The notes beneath the pieces are model-generated. The model was not told where the DNA came from, did not search any database, and saw nothing but the letters and a program-made list of their open reading frames with translations. A stretch of DNA of 64,000 nt. Source: Tethya wilhelma (taxonomy: Eukaryota; Porifera; Demospongiae; Tethyida; Tethyidae). How positions within the stretch are numbered: position 1 is the stretch's first letter; each line of letters opens with the position of its first letter. The stretch is from positions 20,385,005 through 20,449,004 of the forward strand of contig CAXIPT010000001.1 in NCBI GenBank assembly GCA_964030475.1, in the 5' to 3' direction. Positions 47,201 through 59,778 of this stretch are shown in pieces. Position numbers and translations under genes: made by a program.

Positions 47201-47821
47201 GCATGATTTGTGATTTTAAATTTGGTGATTTAATTTTGCACGCTGCATTGTTTATATGTGTGTGCGTGCGTATAAAACTGTTTGGCGATTTTTAATTAAC
47301 GATTTGCAAAATAATTTGCCGATTTGCCAAATTTACCCGCTATATATACAGTGATAAATATTATGCCTGACTTGTGATATCAGCTCAACAGTGGTCCTGT
47401 CCTGGACTCAGTGAATGTGTACGTATTTGGTAAGTCAAACCACACAGACATGCCTTCTCTATATAGGTATCAATGTGATTCTAGACTCCAAGGTATCTCT
47501 ATCAACTGTGGCGACCTTTACACCAGACATTTGGACTGCCAATGGATTGACATCACAGACGTGAGACCAGGTACGTATATCCTCCGACAGCACATCAATC
47601 CGGACAAACTTGTTATGGAGAGCGACTTCACCAACAATGGCATTCAGTGTGTGGTGTCAACCATAGGTGGACCTGAATTTAAATACGATGTTGGAAAGTG
47701 TGAAAGAATAGGTAAGACTAGTATTATTTGTAGAATCTGATATCAGTCTATATGATAATAATTATTGTTGTTTTTTTCTTGTTTGTTTTGTTTTGTTTTC
47801 ACCCCTACAGGAACCAGTTAA
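44226..47821 (+). CDS. LOXL-B: complete LOXL2/3/4-type lysyl oxidase
   Basis: Exons: 44226-45203, 45401-45609, 45694-45811, 45896-46211, 46303-46465, 46808-47044, 47467-47711, 47811-47821. Phases close for 758 aa. The signal peptide ([17 protein letters not shown]) is followed by SRCR1 and SRCR2 in one exon, SRCR3 split over exons 2-3, SRCR4 in exon 4 and the oxidase domain in exons 5-8. The copper motif is [16 protein letters not shown]. The lysine and tyrosine of the lysyl-tyrosyl quinone cofactor are present ([29 protein letters not shown]). Length and order match human LOXL2 (774 aa). The predicted role is secreted amine oxidase cross-linking collagen-like matrix. The exon 3 donor (GTTAGT at 45812) is weak but is the only one that keeps phase. 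The final coding exon is only 11 nt. Confidence 0.9.
47152..47346. repeat. MITE, GGGTAAATTTGGC family
   Basis: ACTGGGTAAATTTGGCGTGC at the left is mirrored by GCCAAATTTACCCGC at the right, both flanked by TATA. It lies in the LOXL-B intron before exon 7. Confidence 0.75.
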
Positions 47822-48086
47822 TTGACTGCTTGTCGACCTAGCAACACAATTATATAATGTGCTTACATAATATTAATTGTTAACCGTTTATGTGTTAATT
47901 ATTTAAACAATTGTATCACGGTATAGCATGAGTACGTACTGCGCATGCGCCGTACGTAGCAAGCCGGCTGGTTGAATGTGTAAATATTGCGCTGAAGACA
48001 ATAGCGCCCGTTCTTTTCACCAAGTTCCAGAAGATTGCTCCCAGTGCAAAGGATAAAAAGATAGTTCTGGTCTCCCACGTGGATTC

Positions 48087-48095
48087 TATAAATAG
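48087..48095 (+). promoter_or_regulatory. TATA box of LOXL-C
   Basis: TATAAATAG lies 50 bp before the LOXL-C start codon, implying a short 5' UTR of about 20-25 bp. Confidence 0.5.
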
Positions 48096-48136
48096 AAAAC
48101 TCGATCCAGTTTCATTCTTCGATCGAATAAAAAGAC

Positions 48137-51098
48137 ATGCCTTCACCATTAATTTGTACACTACAACTGTTGTGTCTGTTATCTCTTTCGAGATGCATTC
48201 TCGCCCAGCAGAATGGTCACGTCCGTCTTGTAAATGGACCAACAAGGAACAAGGGCAGAGTTGAAGTATTTTACGATGGAGAGTGGGGTACCATATGTGA
48301 TGATGGATGGAGCTCAGCAGATGCAAATGTAGTGTGCAGGCAATTAGGTTATGAAAGAGGACAAAGGAGATACTACAGAGCTGAACCCTATGGCCAAGGC
48401 ACAGGACCGATACATTTGGACGATATTTATTGTCGCGGAAGAGAACAATCTCTTCTCGAATGCAAACACAATGGTTGGGGGGTGAGTGACTGTACTCACG
48501 AGGAAGATGCCGGTCTCGATTGCGAGCGTAAAATTCCGGTAAAGCCAGGCAAAATGCCCATCAGACTTGACTGTCCGAGAAAAACTCAGGATGGTAGTTG
48601 TGCAGCACTTCCCAAGAAACACCACCCCAATCCCGAAGACTGCACAGTCCAAGTTGCCGTTGAAGGAATTGTGATGGCACAGTACAACGGTGAGTGGAAA
48701 CCAATCACTACTGAAGGTTGGAACATGCACAGTGCTCACGTGGTGTGTGGAGAGCTTGGCTATCCTCTAGCTTTGGGTATACCAACACTAGAACAATTGT
48801 GGTCAAACTGGAATGGCGAGCTCTGCAAGACAGATGTAGTCAACATAGAACCTGGAAGTGGAGAAGAAGAGAAGGTGAACTTGAAATCTTGTACACAAGA
48901 AGAGGTAACAGAAAACTTTAAATTTCGACAAAATTTGTACTCGAACTTTTTGAGAGATTTAGAATGCTCTGGTACAGAGAGAAAACTTCTGGATTGCTAT
49001 TTCGCTGAGTTTGGTCCTTTTGTGAATCCACAAATGAATGTTGCAACGGTACGATGTGGATTTCAACCTCACAAAAGCTGTCCAAAATTAAATATTGCTA
49101 CTGATGATAATAGTATTACAGAGGTAAGGAGTATGCATGTATTAATGTGGATAGTATTATTCCCAAGCCATTGTTACATCATATGCATGTGAGACAGTGA
49201 GTAAATGTTTGTAGCCAATAACCAAATGTGTGCAACAAAATGAAGCTATAGGTGTTGATTCATTGTTTTGTTTGAATGATCAGATAAGACTTGGTAGTAT
49301 GACCTATATTGCATTATTATGGCATTGTTATCTCACCAACTATCAGCTGTATTGTTGATACAGTCTAAGTATACTGCACAGCTAGAAATTTTCAAGGAGT
49401 AATAATTATTATTATACGGAAAGGTAATTGCAATACTTTTTGCAATTTTATTTTCGAGATTTGTGCAACCCCGGTGCCCCCCATATATTGCAAGATGATG
49501 CTGAATTTTTCATGGGTAAAATTTCCGTGGATTGCTGATACAGTCAAAGTTATACTCTGAAAATTTCTAGCTAAAAAGTAATATTATTAATCCATGCAAG
49601 CTTAGGCCACCTCAAGCTCGGATCCCATTATAGATGATGTACATCGATCTCTTTCTCTTTCTCTTTGACATGCACTCACATGTAGGAGTATCGCACAAGA
49701 GGTAGATCTTTTTCTTGGATGGGTCGTATTGAAGTCAAAAGGGACGGAGAGTGGGGTACAGTCTGCGACAGAAAGTGGAGCTTTGAAGAAGCTAACATAG
49801 TTTGCAGAGCAATGGGCTATGGTACAGCAAAGAACTTATATACCAGAGGCTATTTGGGGAGAGGAGTTGGCCCGATACATTATGCAAACCTACAGTAAGT
49901 TATGCCTAACTGAGTATTCATTTATTTGTAGTTTATTAAATATTAATTTGCAGTTAATTAAAGATATTTAAAATAGATAATGGTTTCAACATATACATAA
50001 ATATATAGTTGATAATAGATTTCTAGTTTCTGAATTATCTGCATTGGAAATACATGCAAAATTTGCTGCAAAATGCCTTAATGGCCCTGAGATAGGGTAT
50101 AATAATTATCATGCTGCATGACCATTGTGAGTCTCACTGAAAATATTACACCAATTCTTTATTCTTTATCATGTTCAAGATCATAACCTTTTATACATCA
50201 CTCATGTGCAGATGTACAGGCAATGAATTGAGTCTGTCGGAGTGTAGAGGCGATGTTGGACGCTCAGCATCGTACTGTGCACACCGTAGTGATGCTGGCG
50301 TGGAGTGTAATGTTCCACCATTACCAATTGAAATTGAGGGGGTAAGCTCCTACCAATCATGGGATCAGCTAGTATTTTCTCACCCTCTTCTCGATCGGAT
50401 CCCCCTCGCCCCTACCCTTAATTACCTTAATTGCTCTGAGCCTCCCTCAAACAAAAACATTAATCGTATAATCATACAATGTCATTGACAGTTTCAAATG
50501 ACATTCAGGGTTCTCCCCAAGATCGATGGCTTGATCAGATCAGAGTGGTGCTAGAGAAAATATCAAAGCATTCTTGTGGTTTTTATGCATTCTTTTCAAC
50601 CACATTAAAGTAAATTTAGCCTGACCAGAGTATAGTGTGGCACTTTAGGTAGAATCCTGGACATTACTTTGGTTGTTGTTTATTTATTTTGCTTGTTTGT
50701 TTGTTTATTTTGGACAGATGGCCCGAGGTGTTTCAGTGTACGATCCTGAAGTATACCACACCTTTAAATTTATCGAAGTAAACGGAGCATTAGGCTGGGG
50801 TCAAATATGTGCCGAGAGTTTCACATTGACAGCATCCAATGTTGTCTGCCGTGAGACAGAACGGAAGTTTGTCCAGCGAATGGTGATAAGAAAGAAGCGG
50901 CCGGGATTTGGCGGCATTTTGTATCGAGGAATACTTCGGTGTAACGGACAGGAAGAGAAGATGGAGGAGTGTTCGTATTACTTCTTCAAAGTAGAATTTT
51001 GTACTGATGGATATATTACTTTGGATTGCGCTGAAGGTATTCAATGATAGTCATAAAGTTATAACTACAGTAAAGAAACACCCCACACATGCACATAA

Positions 51099-51147
<49 letters not shown>

Positions 51148-52518
51148 TACACACACACACACTTAACACTGTTTATTCTCTCACTCACTCGCTGTTGTTT
51201 CTCTTTGACAGCTGCTCCTGACTTGGTACCACATCTGGATGTATTTGAAAGCTCTCTAAACGTCTACTCCTATCTAGAAAGACTGCCTATGGTCTATCTT
51301 CAGTGTGCCTATGAGGAAAATTGCCTCTCAAGTTCAGCTCGCAGATATGCTGGAGATCGCTGGCACTATAGGTGAATACCAAATAATTGTTCATTGTTAC
51401 TGTTGACTCTATGTAAACAATAACAATGATATCATTGTATACTGTATATACTTTTTTATCAATTAAGGGCTTTTATCAAACGCTTGTATCTTGTCTCTCC
51501 AATATCAACAGTTAGGTAACCACAACTCAAGAGCGAACAGTTTTATATGTCGCGATGCCTGTACTAATACACTCAGCAATTATACTATTATGTGTACTAA
51601 ATACACAAAACATACATGCACACAGGACCCTTTTGCGCTTCAGCAGTCAAACCATGAACTACGGAACGACCGACTTCCTGCCCTCCCTTCAACCCTACAG
51701 CTGGGAGTGGCATACGTGTCACAACCACTATCACTCCTTTGAGGCGTTTGTGAACTACGATCTTCTCGATATGAACACTGGATGGAGGGTGGCTGAGGGA
51801 CACAAGGCTAGCTTCTGCTTGGAGGATAGCATTTGTGACGAAGGACCTACTCAAGCTAGGTGAGTGCATGGCCTTGTTGCCTATATATAATATTATAGCT
51901 ATATTCTATTCCTATTCTTGACTCGCTTCAAGTGCTGAGTTATAATTATACGTTTAATACTGAGCATGTTTATTTTGTAGCCTCAAAATGATTGCCCCTC
52001 CCAATACATGTAATATGTGTGGAACTATTGTGTGAGGGCTTGGCCTAAGCATACATTATCCATTTTTGTTGGTAGGAATTTTGTGAGTTAATTGTTTCAG
52101 AAGGCCTGTATACAATACTAGAAATAATAGAAGTACTATGTAAAAGTTTTGATTTTTCTTTCTCAAATTCTGTTAATTAGATATCGCTGTTCGATCTTGG
52201 GTAACCAAGGAATAGGGCAAAACTGTGGTGATCTCTATGCTAGGCATTTGGACTGTCAATGGATAGACGTCACAGACGTGAGACCAGGTACTTACATCCT
52301 CCGACAAACTGTCAATCCGGACAAACTAGTTATGGAGAGCGACCACACGAACAATGGAGTACAATGTGTGATAACGATCGAGGGACCCCCCTATTTTAGG
52401 TATACTGCTGGCAAGTGCGAAAGAATAGGTATGCCAAAATTATAATCATAATATTGTGCATTGTCAACATGTCATGAATTGAATTATCTTTATAATCTCT
52501 GTTGCAGTAACAAGCTAA
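48137..52518 (+). CDS. LOXL-C: complete LOXL2/3/4-type lysyl oxidase
   Basis: Exons: 48137-49123, 49686-49894, 50212-50341, 50718-51036, 51212-51371, 51626-51859, 52181-52428, 52508-52518. Phases close for 765 aa. The layout is identical to LOXL-B: signal peptide ([18 protein letters not shown]), four SRCR domains, oxidase domain. The copper motif [16 protein letters not shown] keeps the full histidine set and is closer to the vertebrate WIWHDCHRHYHS than the WIFH forms of A and B. The quinone lysine ([13 protein letters not shown]) and tyrosine ([16 protein letters not shown]) are present. The intron before exon 2 holds a MITE, and intron 4 has a CA run. The final coding exon is 11 nt and the protein ends ERIVTS. 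Confidence 0.92.
49372..49575. repeat. Degenerate MITE, ACTGTATAGCTAGAAATTTT family
   Basis: ACTGCACAGCTAGAAATTTT, then CAAGGAGTAA, at the left, and ATACTCTGAAAATTTCTAGC at the right, match the better-preserved element at 21061-21215. Confidence 0.6.
51098..51162. repeat. (CA)n microsatellite
   Basis: This CA run with two CATA interruptions lies within LOXL-C intron 4, about 50 bp before the exon 5 acceptor. Confidence 0.9.
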
Positions 52519-53067
52519 TGATCATGGTCATGCAAAGATTGTTCTAATTAAGCGAAACATGTCCACACTTCGCGAAATTTTAAGCAACTGAACCACTTAC
52601 ATTCTACTTTAAAACAAAAGCTGCTGATTTTGCACTGTACTCTATTTTTGAAAAGCACAATGTCATTTCAAACTTTAATGATCGAACTATTTTTGTGTGT
52701 GTGAATTTGTACAATTTGTATAAATTTTGAATGCTAAAAATATTAAATAGGGTCAAGAGAAACTGAAACTAAAACTGTACATTGGTGTAGATGACAGTAG
52801 TCTCCATGGGCCTTACATATAGTGTACGTTGATAAACTTAAACCAAGCACATCATTAATATTGTATGTGATATAATAAAGTTATAAATGTAGAAAACCAT
52901 ACTGCCAAAAAGAAAACTAACAGAAAAAAACACGTATCAACAGTAATATAGCACCCTTAAAAAAACCTTCATCCTATAGTATTACCCAGCCCTCCACCCA
53001 AAACCTCACTTAATTTACTAACTCCAACCCCTACAATTAGTGTATCATGTGTTTAATACTATTTTAG
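52519..53067. other. Intergenic region after LOXL-C
   Basis: AT-rich sequence that should contain the LOXL-C 3' UTR (AATAAA-like signals near 52874). No gene or clear repeat was seen. Confidence 0.4.
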
Positions 53068-53389
53068 ACGGGAGTTTGAGTGGATGGGGATTTATCGTCA
53101 ATATCATAGGCCGGGTGACCGTGGACCGGGTGACCTTGGGCCGGTGCTCGAAGGCGAAGATTTTGAGCTGTCATCTCCACAGTGTGGTTGTTGGGAGTTT
53201 CTTGTTTGTCCTCTTGAAAGAGATAGTTATCAGCATCGTCTGCTAACTGTGAACGTGCNNNNNNNNNNNNNNNNNNNNNNNNNNNNNNNNNNNNNNNNNN
53301 NNNNNNNNNNNNNNNNNNNNNNNNNNNNNNNNNNNNAGTCCTGGACGACTCTAGCCTTGCTTGCCTATTTGTATGATTTCACGAGATAG
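53068..53389 (+). CDS. Unidentified exon-like segment interrupted by the assembly gap
   Basis: After TATTTTAG at 53061-53067 the sequence turns GC-rich and stays open: REFEWMGIYRQYHRPGDRGP, then a DLGPVLEGEDFEL segment and CGCWEFLVCPLERDSYQHR up to the N run at 53259. After the gap the same frame reads SWTTLALLAYLYDFTR and stops at 53389. The composition differs from neighbouring intron-like DNA, which argues for coding sequence. I do not recognise the protein. It could be a terminal exon of a small gene or an upstream exon of the MAST gene, and the frame across the gap is unproven. Confidence 0.3.
53259..53336. other. Assembly gap (78 N)
   Basis: A run of unknown bases. Its true length and content cannot be seen. 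Confidence 1.
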
Positions 53390-53636
53390 AAATTCAATAA
53401 CACAGCCAGACAGCTGTAGAGCTAATTACAGCCCTAATGTTGTTTTACATCTGTTGTTTGCGTGTGTGTATGTGTATGTGTGTGTGTGACGAGGTTTTGT
53501 TGGGTAGCAGCTCTGCTTGTAAACAACACTGTTGTTCAAGTGTTTTTGGGTGTCCAAGTGCTGGCTGCAAAAAGAATTGGAGTTAATTTCATTGTGTGTG
53601 TGTGTACGTGTGTGTGTGTTTGTGTGTGTGTGTGTG

Positions 53637-53685
<49 letters not shown>

Positions 53686-54607
53686 GTGCGTGCATGTGTG
53701 TGTGTGTGTGTGAGAAGTTATCACCATCGGTAAACATGTGCAGCTGGTTACACTATCTCTTTATGTGTGGCTATAGGTGTGCATAGTTATCGACTCGTAT
53801 TGTGGAGTTGTGTGCAAGTACAAGGGAGATGTAATGAATTTAGCATTGTGTGGCTTGGACTCGACTGTGAAGCATTAAACACACAGCTCCGTACATTTAT
53901 TGCCAGTCATTAGGAGCATTATATGCTAAACTGAAATACAACTGTAGCCCGTTATAGCCGGCCTAGCTTGCCTTACATGTGTATCTTTATTTTGCTGTTA
54001 ATAATGGCACAATGGTCTACTAACATCTCCTCTCTATAGGCAAGAGTATATAATAAGTTTTATTGTAATAAATATTGTCTTGGCTGTAGGCATATATTTA
54101 TGGTGAATTTTAAAAATAGGATCAGAGTTCTAAGATCGCTTATAAATTTATAAATAATATTATGATGCCGGTACTTTGACTGAAGCACTCCTACTCTCAA
54201 CTGCACATGTTTATCTGTTGGGAAAGTGCTGAAATTTGTTGGATAGATGTTGTGCAATTGCTGCACGACTGAAGCCATTATGTAACACAATGTCACTGGC
54301 TACTGACTCTTGCTAAAAGTTCAAGCTATTTGTTCGAGTGGAAAAGAATGCCAATTGGAGCAATATAATTATATCGAGGTCTCTACACATAGTGCAGAAG
54401 TATTTCTTGGCTGCATATTTTCCATGTACACACATGTACAAGTGTACACGGTTATGTAACCTAGTTATGAGCGTTAAGCGCTCTCTTCCGAATATGCAAA
54501 TAATGCACACACACATACACATGCATTATGTGTGCCATCCCAATCTATGTACATCAACACTAGCATACGTAGCATACTGTGAGACAACTTCAAGTAGTCG
54601 TGCCAAA

Positions 54608-54646
<39 letters not shown>

Positions 54647-55764
54647 TACACACACGGTATTATATGTATGTATTGGCTATAGCGTGCTATGTGTATGAAA
54701 TAAAACCGGTTTGTCTTGTTGTTTTTGTTTAACCAACGTTTTTGTTTCAAATTGGCGATCGTGTGCAAGCAGTTTGTCTCATTTCGACTCAATTTGGCTT
54801 CAGCCCAAAATGTCTCTCAATCGCTGCGAACCTCCATTGCTATATTTGACCTGTGGAGTAGGTCTCTCTTTGCGAGGGATTTGCTCAATTGCAAGTGCGA
54901 ACAACCTGATTTCTGAGCCACAGTTGTACGTGGCACTTTTGTGGATGTGTTGTGCCTTGCCTGAATAGAGTAACGATGTTGAGCTCGTTATCCCATCTAT
55001 GATCGGTATGTTGAGGAATTTTTGAGCCGATTGAGTGCAAGATTTTTCCCTTTGTTGCTCCAGTTATAACTTAAATGCTTGCATGCATTCTTTTGTGCTT
55101 GTGTACCTGTTGCTTGGTTTTAGGCCCTTTTTTGGTGGCTTTTCGTACATACTCGCTCACTCGCGCTCACTTACTTGCGTGCGTTATAAGGATTGTGAAC
55201 AGTTTGCTGTGTGTGTGTGTGTGTGTCCATGCGTGCAAAGTGGTTGCTCGGGTATTTCCTACTGCAGAGCTAAAGTTGAAATTGCATGTAGTGTACTGGA
55301 ACTGACTCACTGAGTGTAACAGGATGGCATTTCTTTCTCCAAATAGGATGAATATCAACCATTTTTGGTAACCATTCTGTCATCGATTGACCTGAGTTAG
55401 AGGAAAGCTCTCCAGATTATGTGCCATTTATGGTGATTCTAATAATATGGCAGTCTTTTTTCAGTTCCTCTAAGCCCAGCTAAATGAACATGCATGTCAG
55501 TCTTGTGTTTGAAGTTGCATCGCCCCCCCTTTGCTTGCTAAGCAAGGATACTGCGTTGATATTATCTGTTGTGTATTTCCCATGGGTGTCAAGTGTGGAG
55601 CTGTGTCAGTCAGCATGGGTTGGAGTTGTTTTGTAAACAGCGTGTTAATGTTGTGCATACATTTTGCTTTCAAAGGCCTGCCTCAATGGAGTGAAGAGTT
55701 TGGGTTTATTGCTCAAAGGGAGTGGGATGTCTTTGTCGTGGAGTTAGTGATGTAATGTATATGC

Positions 55765-55814
<50 letters not shown>

Positions 55815-57105
55815 TTCTTGCAGCTTGTTCATTGTCGTTTCTTTTCTTTAACCTGATATCTTATTTTTTTCCCCTCCTCCTATGGGTTGAAATCTTTAGA
55901 CAAAAAACATTGTTTTGGTTGTTTTTGGGCCATAGACAAAACAGCTGCCTAATGTAAACACACTATAGTGCATGCATACTTCATAGTAGGTGCATCCAAA
56001 CTGGTATGCCACTCACTTTAGAAGTGTGTATACGTATTCTTTGAATATGCACAGAGGCCATTTTTTCAAAATTACTTGTTTGTTTATCCTTGAAACGTCA
56101 TCAAATGGAAATCTTCCTCAATTCTACAAACGCTGTTGATCATTCCTTGGCAACCTGGTTTCCTACGACCGTCAGCACGCTAAAACTTTTTTTTTTTTTG
56201 GAAATTCCAACTGTTCCTTTGGCCTAGTGTTGATGAATGCCAATTTCCTTTGCCTATTGGAAGATTGAACACACCTGTTTCAAAGAAACTGTAACACTTT
56301 TCTCCCTTTGGCTGCCCCTCTGCTGTAAATAGGGGTTAATGATGCTACCCATTCAACACTGAACCTTAAAATGCAATTTCATCTCCCCTCTTTTCCCTGA
56401 TGCTGAATAAACACATTGAAAGAAGGAAGTCAATATCCACATTGAGAGAAACTTAGCTATATTTTTTCCTATCCTTAGATAATTTGGTTGTTTTTGCTGT
56501 TCTGCTTGGTTGTTTGTCTTAGTTAGTTTGTGGTGAAGCCTATTGTTGGCCCACCCTCCTAACTCTGTGCCCTGTCCACCCATTTCGTGGCTTAATTTAA
56601 ATTGTTTACTCTTCGTCTGCTCAACAAACAAAATTGAGCTAATATTGCATTTCTGTCTGTACCCTTGTACCCTTTCTATCAAATAAAATACAATTCTCCA
56701 TTTGTAATAAGCTGTTTATATATTTAATCTACAGTGATGAATGGAGGGTCGTCCCATTTTGAAGCCTATTAAGCTTGTTTGTGCATTCAGAGTGTTTATG
56801 GGTCCAACTGTTAGCACGGACTGGTTGTAGAATGTCAATCAGAGGATTCTTGTGCTAGGTGTGTGTGAGTGGTGTTGATACTTACTTGCGTGCATCCATT
56901 GTCCCTGATGAGTTGTTAGCAGAGCTTAGCACTTGTTTTCACATCCCTGTAACCAGAGCTCACTTCAGAAAGAGAGAGGGTGTGTGTGTGCAGGTGTGCT
57001 TGTTGAGCACTGAAAGATAACAAAATGAGAGGTGTTAACACATGCACACGCACGAATCAATCCACACACACAAATCCACCTGCACTCAAGAGCTGAGAAA
57101 AAGAG

Positions 57106-57140
<35 letters not shown>

Positions 57141-57889
57141 TGTCACTGACACTGTGTCACTGTGTGTGTGTAAAGGTGTTTGTCATGTAGTGTGTGTGGT
57201 TGTTGCTGGTCTTGTTTGATGGAAACTCAACACCATTGTTATAGCTTCCACAACAACAACTACAACACCACCACTACACAGTTGGGTCTTCAGATCACAA
57301 TGTGCTTGATACACAACTGTATTCTATCACCTACACATCCTATCGCTAAACCTATACATGTAGGTTTGGGTATAGCATTGGTGCTAGCACAAAGACCTAC
57401 ATGGGTTGCATTCCCGACTGTAATATCATTAACCTTGTGTTTGTTGTCCTAGAGATATATTTTTTTCTGTTTAGAATGAGAAGCTGTTGATGTGATTACA
57501 GCTGGACTCATTTGTTTGTTGTTGGTGCGGGCGATGACTTAATGAATTCCTCGGGAGGTTGTTTGTTTGACGAGAGCGTGTTTTTGGAGATGATAAAAAC
57601 AAGCCTGAGCAATGTTTGGATGAGTTTGGAATTGTTCGGTGTTTGATTTCTCTTTTGATCTGCCTTGTTGTTTACACAACAACCAATTATTGTATGGGCT
57701 AGCTGCAATTATTATTATTTTTACAAGATTGTGCATTATCAACAACTGTGTTGTTGATCTGATGCTGTACACTCAGCAAACAAACAGAAGAAAAACAAAT
57801 GATATTTTCGGATAAACACACGTACACATCGATTAGATGTTAGCTCATAGTAATGTTTTTGTTGAAAAAAAATTATGAAAAATTACATG

Positions 57890-57990
57890 TGCACTAGCCC
57901 CGTTCCCAGGCCTTTGCTCTCTTTGTGTATATTATTATTTTTGAAGAAAATATGTTTGTGAGAGAGGAGCCTGAGAACGAGGCTACGTGT
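57890..57990. repeat. AGCCTCGTTCCCAGGC inverted pair
   Basis: CTAGCCCCGTTCCCAGGCCT and GCCTGAGAACGAGGCTACG form an imperfect hairpin about 90 bp across. Related motifs occur at 9685 and 37918. Confidence 0.5.
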
Positions 57991-58546
57991 ACACAGTATG
58001 CCTCCATAAAACAATGTTAAAATGAAGAAATTGGCAACTTACTGTAGAAGGGAAATAAAGTGTGTTAAGAAACTTTATGTATCTAGATTACGAGCCCTCT
58101 CACCTTTGACCTTACACTTATGTTATTACCAAGAGTACATAATAGCCTTTATGTACTCTTGTTTATTACCAATATAATACTTGAACTATTTAATGACATT
58201 GAGTATACTGGAACAAAGCTAATATTATAAAGTATGTTGCAGGACTTCTATATAAGTATGGTAGACTGCAATTCATTATGCAACTGTTGGAATATTTATT
58301 GTGTATGTGTGTTTTGACTTCAGTTCTGTTTGTTTATCGAATCGATCGGATCGTGAGGTTTGTTTACCCTCTAGTGTGGTGTGGAGTTTGATGGCTTGTT
58401 TTTGATATGTTACAGAACCATGGTGATTGTAGTACACATGTTTTGACATTCTCAATGTGTGTGTGTGTGTGTTTGTTGCAAGTTCTGGTGTTTGTGTAGG
58501 ACAGTGTGTGTGTTTGTGAATAGTGAGTGAGTCATTGTGAATCATA

Positions 58547-58589
<43 letters not shown>

Positions 58590-58716
58590 TGTACAAGTTA
58601 CATATTATCGTGTACTAGTTTTGTTTTGATCCTAGCAGTGTGCGAGTGAGTGATAAACCATATCTCTTTCATATCTGTTTAGAATTGAATAGCACATCAA
58701 ATATGATGCGATCTTT

Positions 58717-58766
<50 letters not shown>

Positions 58767-59420
58767 ATGTCATATCAATGGTGTGAATGTGTTTGGTATT
58801 ACTTGCTCTCACCCCCAAAGGTTTCTCATGGAATTCTCAGATCAAATATCTCACACTAAATGAAAGCTACCAGACATCAAAACTTAACAACCTTAGCCAC
58901 CGAGTGATACCTGTGTGTGTTCATATACAATTCACCATTGCAAGCATCAATCGCCGAATATTTTTTTGTGGGCTGCAAAGTGATCTGTATGTGTGTAATT
59001 CAAAACAGGCTAAAGTGTGGTGTGTGTAGGGTATGCCGATCTGTGCATAATGTTTAAGTCGGTTGTATGTTAGCATAATGCTTTAGTATGCCTGATGTAA
59101 TTGTTTTCCGTTAGGTTTTTGCCCTTCGGCTAGACAGTTATTCTTAACCCTTTGTTAACTCAATTAGGTCGATAGGAAATCATTGTAGAGGGGGATTGTT
59201 TGGAGTGAAGAATGCTCAAAATACTTGACCCATAACTTATCATTGTGTACAGAGTAGCTCTTGGTGTGTTGTGTGCTGGTTAGGTAGAGCAGCCCTGTTG
59301 CTATGACTTCCCCTGAATGGTCTGAGATGGCATTTTGTGAAGTATGGAATTACCTGGTCAATTAACTCCAATTAGTGTTGTCAGCTTCTCTGCTTGAAAT
59401 TCCTTCTGCTAATGAAACGT

Positions 59421-59423
<3 letters not shown>

Positions 59424-59480
<57 letters not shown>

Positions 59481-59510
59481 TCTCTCCTTCTCTCCCTCCC
59501 TCCCTCCCCC
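59424..59510. repeat. (TC)n microsatellite with C-rich tail
   Basis: About 28 TC units followed by CTCCTTCTC and CCCTCCC repeats. Confidence 0.9.
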
Positions 59511-59728
59511 ATCACTTTAAGCTCCAGTTTTTGAAGCTCTACAGGTTCATGTTAGTCAGGAACCAAAGTTTTCATCTGTAGGCTGCATCTACTACATGCA
59601 CACAAAACTGGCAGTGTAATTAGCTCTACATTGAGCACACAAAAGAATGAAAACAAAAGAAAAGATAATTGCCCGTTGTCCATGTACATGTACTAAAAAT
59701 AAGTGTCTATTTTTATCTCAATATAAAG

Positions 59729-59778
<50 letters not shown>

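Noticed and set aside
44523..48739. Minus-strand frames of 80-136 residues across the LOXL array
   Set aside because: They lie opposite SRCR exons and recur at the same place in each paralogue, as expected for shadows of conserved coding sequence.
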